DNA of 64,000 bases from Sphaerisporangium fuscum (lineage in GTDB: Bacteria; Actinomycetota; Actinomycetes; Streptosporangiales; Streptosporangiaceae). This document shows positions 60,114 through 64,000 of the stretch, in pieces. The stretch's first letter is position 1, and every line of letters begins with the position of its first letter. A model generated the notes under the pieces. It searched no databases and was not told where the DNA came from. It was given only the letters and a program-made list of their open reading frames with translations. The stretch lies in assembly GCF_018531465.1 (NCBI RefSeq), contig NZ_JAHDTF010000043.1, forward strand, positions 1 to 64,000. The letters run 5' to 3'. Made by a program: the position numbers and the translations under genes.

Positions 60114-61637
60114 ATGTCCTCCACTCCCCAGCGGCTTCAGCCGCCTCATGACAGCGCCGCGCCGGACCCGTTCGAAGCGCTGACGCCCGTCCACCGGCGG
60201 CTGCTGACCGTCGCGGCGCTCGGCTGCGCGTTCCTCGGCATGCTCGACGGCACGGTGGTCGGCACGGCGATGCCGCGCGTCGTCGCCCAGCTCGGCGGCG
60301 GGCAGGCGTGGTACGCCTGGACCGTCACCGCCTACCTGCTGACCTCCACCGTCACCGTCCCGCTGTACGGCCGCTTCTCGGACCTGTGGGGGCGCCGCAC
60401 GCCGTTGCTGGCGGGCCTGGCCATCTTCCTCGCCGGGTCGCTGGCCTGTGGGCTCGCGGGGTCGATGGGCGCGCTGATCACGTTCCGGGCGGCGCAGGGC
60501 GTCGGCGCGGGCGCGCTGCTGACGGTGGGGATGGCGGTCGTCCGCGACCTCTACCCGCCGCATCGCATGTCGGGCATGGTGAGGATGCAGACGGTGCTCG
60601 CCGGGGTCATGGTGGCCGGGATGGTCGGCGGCCCGCTGGTCGGAGGAGTGCTCACCGACCACGCCGGCTGGCGCTGGGTGTTCCTGCTGAACGTGCCGGT
60701 CGGCGCGCTCGCCGCCGCCGCGATCGCGGCCCTGCTGCCGCGCCACCGTCCGTACGGCGACGGCGAGCGCGGGCTGGATCTGGCCGGCATCGGGCTGCTC
60801 ACCGGCGGGCTGTCGCTGGTGCTGCTGGGCCTCAGCCTGAAGGGGTACGACGCGGGGGCGGGCAGCCCCTCGTGGGGCTCCCCCGCCGTCGCCGTTCCGC
60901 TCGCGGCCGGACTCGTCCTGCTCGCGCTGCTGGTCCCGGTGGAGCGGCGGGCGCGCGTGCCGGTGCTGCCGCTTCACCTGCTCGCGCGCCGCACGTACGC
61001 GGCGGTGGTGGCCGCGGGCTTCTTCTTCCAGGTGGCGAACCTGCCCGCCATGGTGTTCCTGCCGCTGTACTTCCAGCAGGTCCGCGGGTACGGCGCCACG
61101 GCGTCCGGGCTCCTGCTGCTGCCCGCCATGGTGGGCATGGCCGGGGGTAACCGCCTGACCGCGGCCGTGATCACGCGGACCGGACGCGCCAGGCCCGCCC
61201 TGCTCGCGGGGGCCGCCCTGCTCACCGCGGGGACCGTGCTGTTCGTCCTGCTCGGGGCCACGACGCCGCCGGCGGTCACGGCCGTGCTGCTCGCGCTCGT
61301 CGGGCTCAGCCTCGGACCGGCCATGGGCGGGGCCAGCATCGTCGCCCAGTACAGCGTGCCGCGCGCCGACGTGGGCATGGCGGTCGCGGGCAGCGCGCTG
61401 ACCAAGCAGATCGGCGCGTCCGTCGGCCTGGCCTGTGGCCAGTCGCTGCTCGCGCAGCTGCTCGCCCCCGCCGGCTCCGGCACCGCGGACAGCGCCGCCG
61501 CCATCGGCACGACGATCGCCTGGATCGGAGGGACGGGCGGGCTCCTCGCCGTGGCCGCCGTCCTCCTCATGCGTGATCTTCCGCTCCTGGCCGGTGACCG
61601 GCCGCCGGCGGACGGCACACCGGACCGGCAGAAATGA
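60114..61637 (+). CDS. MFS multidrug exporter, DHA2 (14-helix) type
   Basis: A 507-residue exporter. Helix 1 carries FLGMLDGTVVGTAMP (DHA2 motif D1-like), the loop has GRFSDLWGRRTPLL (motif A), and VAGMVGGPLVGGVLTDHAGW matches antiporter motif C. About 14 helices are predicted. No ribosome-binding site precedes the ATG, and the promoter sits 6 bp upstream, so translation is probably leaderless. The twin GGAGTGAG dyads imply strong repression by a TetR- or MarR-like protein that is not encoded next to it. Confidence 0.9.
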   Translation: MSSTPQRLQPPHDSAAPDPFEALTPVHRRLLTVAALGCAFLGMLDGTVVGTAMPRVVAQLGGGQAWYAWTVTAYLLTSTVTVPLYGRFSDLWGRRTPLLAGLAIFLAGSLACGLAGSMGALITFRAAQGVGAGALLTVGMAVVRDLYPPHRMSGMVRMQTVLAGVMVAGMVGGPLVGGVLTDHAGWRWVFLLNVPVGALAAAAIAALLPRHRPYGDGERGLDLAGIGLLTGGLSLVLLGLSLKGYDAGAGSPSWGSPAVAVPLAAGLVLLALLVPVERRARVPVLPLHLLARRTYAAVVAAGFFFQVANLPAMVFLPLYFQQVRGYGATASGLLLLPAMVGMAGGNRLTAAVITRTGRARPALLAGAALLTAGTVLFVLLGATTPPAVTAVLLALVGLSLGPAMGGASIVAQYSVPRADVGMAVAGSALTKQIGASVGLACGQSLLAQLLAPAGSGTADSAAAIGTTIAWIGGTGGLLAVAAVLLMRDLPLLAGDRPPADGTPDRQK

Positions 61638-61785
61638 CGCCACTGATCACGCAAAGGCCATAACAGCCCGATATTCCCGGAGTTTTCCGGACGAAATTCC
61701 CCCGGCCGTGAAGCGCACGAACGACCATCCGGGAATTCACCCTCCACGGCGATTGACGCCCGCCGGACCGCGGCCATAATGAAGC

Positions 61786-63426
61786 GTGCCGGCGGAGATT
61801 CCCGGCGCGCGCGACCGGGATGCCGCGATCTTCATGGAGCGGGGGCCGAAGATCAGAACACCGATGCACCTGGGGCTCGACCGTAGAGCGCCACGACGGG
61901 AAAAGAACGGCAGATCGTTTCCCGCCCGATTCACGTCATCATCGGCAGTGGTCATTTCCATCACATTTCCGATATCGATGGCGACCTCGGCCGCACCGCC
62001 GGCGGCCCTCACCGACGACATCGTCTTCCCCTATTCCGGGTTGACGCCCATATCGATCGTCAGCGGCGTCGTGACCCGCGGGGGCGCCCCGGCCGGCGGG
62101 GCGGACGTGCTCGCCATCGCCTACCCCGCCGGGGACGCGCTCGACGTCCCCGAGGGGAGCGAGCTTCGCACGCTGGTCGTCGGCGCGGCGAGCACGAGCC
62201 CGCTTGGCCGGTTCTCGGTGAACGTCGACCCGGCGGCGCTGCCGGCCCGTTACGCCGACGACCGGGGGCGGGTCCATCTGGAGATCGCGATCTCCGACGG
62301 CCGCCGGGAGGTGCGCTGGATGACCACGGCCGTACGGTCCTCCCACACCACCACGATCGGCGACGACCCCGAGGAGCGGTGCGGGCCCGACGTCACCGAC
62401 GGCTGCGATCCCGGCGATCCCGTCTACGTCGTCCCCGGCACCGAGCCGCAGGTGGTCATGGTCGAGACGGCGGACGGCCGCCCGGTGCGGCCCGTCTGGT
62501 CCACCGCGTCGGCCGAGCTGCTCGGAGCGTCCGTGCCGGCGCAGCTCGTGGCCGACCTCGGCGCCCGGCCCACCGTCACCGACGCCAACGACGACCCTTC
62601 CGCCTGGGTCACCGCGCCCGCCGGAGAGGACGTCTCCCCGTCACCGCCGCCGAGCGGCACGCGCCCGTCCTCGCCGCCCGGCCGGTCCGTCCCGATCGGG
62701 CCGCCGGCCGCCGCCGAGGCGAGCCGGGTGGCGGTGACACCCCGCACGCCCGCCTTCCCCGCCCTGGCCGCGGCCCTGCGCGACGGGGTGATCACGCCGC
62801 GGCAGGTGTCGGGCGGTAGGGTCGCCGCCGCCGGCATGGCCCCCGGGCCCTGCACCACCCGCCTGGTCAAGAGATACAACGGGCGCGAGGAGACCTACAT
62901 GGGCGTCTACGCCTGGCGCGGAGCCCTCGCGACCGTCACGCAGGCGGCCGGCGCCGACCACACGCTCGGCGTCGGGGCCGAGGCGGGCCGCGGCAAGTGG
63001 TCCGGCGGCGGTTCGCTCACGCTGTCGGTGAAGGGCGGCAACAGCCACGAGGTGTCGCGGGTCTCCGACGCGTGGGCGATCGGCACCGTCAACTACGGCA
63101 TCACCGCCGACAGCTGCGACGGCAGGCGCGCCCTGGTCCCGTTGAGCCTCGGAGACCCGCTGAAACGCTTCGCCCGCGCCTACCACCCCGCGTTGGCGGC
63201 CTCGTGCGTGACGCTGTACGCCCACAGCTCCACCTGGGTGAAGGACGAGGCGCGCAACGTGAAGATCGGCGCCGCCGTGGGCCTTCCCGGCTTCGAGGCG
63301 TCGGCGCAGAGCGGGTACGACCGGCGGTCGAAGCTGTCGTTCCAGCCGACCAGGCCGACCGTGTTGTGCGGCGACCGCGGCACGGGCGTGCGGTCGTCGT
63401 CCGTCGTCGAAGCGCACAAGGGCTGA
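61786..63426 (+). CDS. Predicted secreted protein of unknown function
   Basis: Up to 546 residues. A hydrophobic segment SSSAVVISITFPISMATSAA with AAPP after it reads as a signal peptide, and the more likely start is the ATG at 61864 (MHLGLDRRAP) or 61834 rather than GTG 61786. The mature part has a Pro-rich linker (SPSPPPSGTRPSSPPGRS) and a C-terminal about 170-residue domain (CTTRLVKRYNGREETYMGVY, SLTLSVKGGNSHEVSRVSDA) with four Cys. I cannot name it. Its TGA overlaps the ATG of the next gene (TGATG). Confidence 0.7.
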   Translation: MPAEIPGARDRDAAIFMERGPKIRTPMHLGLDRRAPRREKNGRSFPARFTSSSAVVISITFPISMATSAAPPAALTDDIVFPYSGLTPISIVSGVVTRGGAPAGGADVLAIAYPAGDALDVPEGSELRTLVVGAASTSPLGRFSVNVDPAALPARYADDRGRVHLEIAISDGRREVRWMTTAVRSSHTTTIGDDPEERCGPDVTDGCDPGDPVYVVPGTEPQVVMVETADGRPVRPVWSTASAELLGASVPAQLVADLGARPTVTDANDDPSAWVTAPAGEDVSPSPPPSGTRPSSPPGRSVPIGPPAAAEASRVAVTPRTPAFPALAAALRDGVITPRQVSGGRVAAAGMAPGPCTTRLVKRYNGREETYMGVYAWRGALATVTQAAGADHTLGVGAEAGRGKWSGGGSLTLSVKGGNSHEVSRVSDAWAIGTVNYGITADSCDGRRALVPLSLGDPLKRFARAYHPALAASCVTLYAHSSTWVKDEARNVKIGAAVGLPGFEASAQSGYDRRSKLSFQPTRPTVLCGDRGTGVRSSSVVEAHKG

Positions 63427-64000
63427 TGCCGGCCCCCCACCGGCACGGCCGCCACACGGCCGTGCGACGCCGTTCCCGCCGCGGGCCGCTCACCCGTGCC
63501 GCTGTGCGCCGCGTCTGCCGCCACGCGGCACTGGCCTGCCTGCTCGTGGGCACGGCCGCCTGCTGCCCCGGGGAGGCCGTGCGCCTGGCGGCGGTGCCGT
63601 TCCCGAGCGCGAGGCTGGTCGAGCCGGGGGACGGCGGCCGGCAGTCGTTCGGGCTGCGCACGACCGTGCGGGGGCAGCCCTACCTGTTCGGCAACCTCGC
63701 CCTGTGTCTCGACCGGACCGGAGTCGCGGACGTCGTCGACGTGCGCTTCGACGATCCCACGGGCGGCATGACGGTCGAGGCCTGGGCCCTTCGGCCCTTC
63801 TACCGCCCGATGGGAGCCGACGGCGTCGGCTGGGGCGAGCCGGACAGCCTGCGGCGGCGCAAGCTGTCGACCTCGCTCAGCACCGTCACCGAGGTCTGCC
63901 GGCCGGACGATTCCTCGCGCGTCGAGTTCGCCGAGCTGGTCGTGCAGACCTCCCGTCCTCGCGGCGTGAGCGCCTCCAGCTCCGGCGTCGTCGTCCGTTA
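63426..64000 (+). CDS. Predicted secreted or lipid-anchored protein (partial)
   Basis: The ATG at 63426 overlaps the preceding stop (TGATG), giving coupled translation. The first about 45 residues are very basic (PHRHGRHTAVRRRSRRGP), then hydrophobic HAALACLLVGTAACCPG, a signal segment with a possible lipobox before Cys. The mature part is beta-like (SFGLRTTVRGQPYLFGNLAL, VADVVDVRFDDPTGG). The right end is cut off by the window. The function is unknown; it belongs with the previous secreted protein. Confidence 0.6.
   Translation, partial: MPAPHRHGRHTAVRRRSRRGPLTRAAVRRVCRHAALACLLVGTAACCPGEAVRLAAVPFPSARLVEPGDGGRQSFGLRTTVRGQPYLFGNLALCLDRTGVADVVDVRFDDPTGGMTVEAWALRPFYRPMGADGVGWGEPDSLRRRKLSTSLSTVTEVCRPDDSSRVEFAELVVQTSRPRGVSASSSGVVVR

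Overview
This window is about 64 kb of very GC-rich DNA from an actinomycete. Third-codon-position GC is extreme, GTG starts are common, stop/start overlaps of the ATGA and GTGA type are frequent, and TetR regulators are dense. The methylmalonyl-CoA mutase operon, FMN/F420-type LLM oxidoreductase, PucR regulator, DUF397 remnant and class I lanthipeptide genes fit a Streptosporangiales-like or related filamentous actinomycete, but the genus is an inference. I see no rRNA, tRNA, CRISPR array or intact mobile element.

Region 1 (1-7.5 kb) is a run of small stress or xenobiotic-response modules: TetR regulators each beside an alpha/beta hydrolase, an MFS exporter with a quinone-oxidoreductase-like enzyme, or another oxidoreductase. 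Clear dyad operators lie in the divergent gaps. The first 700 bp carries remnants of two 5'-truncated genes. Region 2 (7.5-22 kb) is mostly housekeeping and orphan enzymes: two HAD phosphatases, ArfB ribosome rescue, a TetR-SGNH-SnoaL group, a class IV aminotransferase, an amidohydrolase, an LLM oxidoreductase, an APH-like kinase, lipoproteins and a PAP2-diacylglycerol kinase fusion. Region 3 (22-28 kb) holds a CehA/McbA-type metallohydrolase, a stand-alone paralogue of its N-terminal domain under a matching leader, and a TetR-controlled pair of bacterial PH-domain membrane proteins. Region 4 (28-33 kb) is the operon mutA-mutB-meaB for propionyl/methylmalonyl-CoA metabolism.

Region 5 (33-41.5 kb) is the most interesting part. 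A PGRP-type amidase and a DUF5925-like AAA ATPase flank a compact class I lanthipeptide locus: a 58-aa precursor, a perfect hairpin that probably limits read-through, a full-length LanB dehydratase and a LanC cyclase. A MerB-like (organomercurial lyase family) protein with its Cys-Asp-Cys residues intact converges on lanC. The precursor has an LDLDL leader motif and an SxCxxCC tail like microbisporicin and planosporicin, but no decarboxylase, protease, transporter or immunity gene is visible.

Region 6 (41.5-52 kb) has a LysR/MFS pair, a PucR regulator next to a DadA-like FAD oxidoreductase with twin dyads between them, a TetR-controlled unknown gene plus alpha/beta hydrolase, and an acyl-CoA dehydrogenase divergent from a TetR gene. 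Region 7 (52-64 kb) has a three-gene peptidase operon (C39-like, prolyl oligopeptidase, M20) joined by GTGA overlaps, tandem secreted NTF2-like paralogues with duplicated promoters, a membrane protein, a methyltransferase, an apparently leaderless drug exporter with twin operators, and two secreted proteins, the last cut by the window edge.
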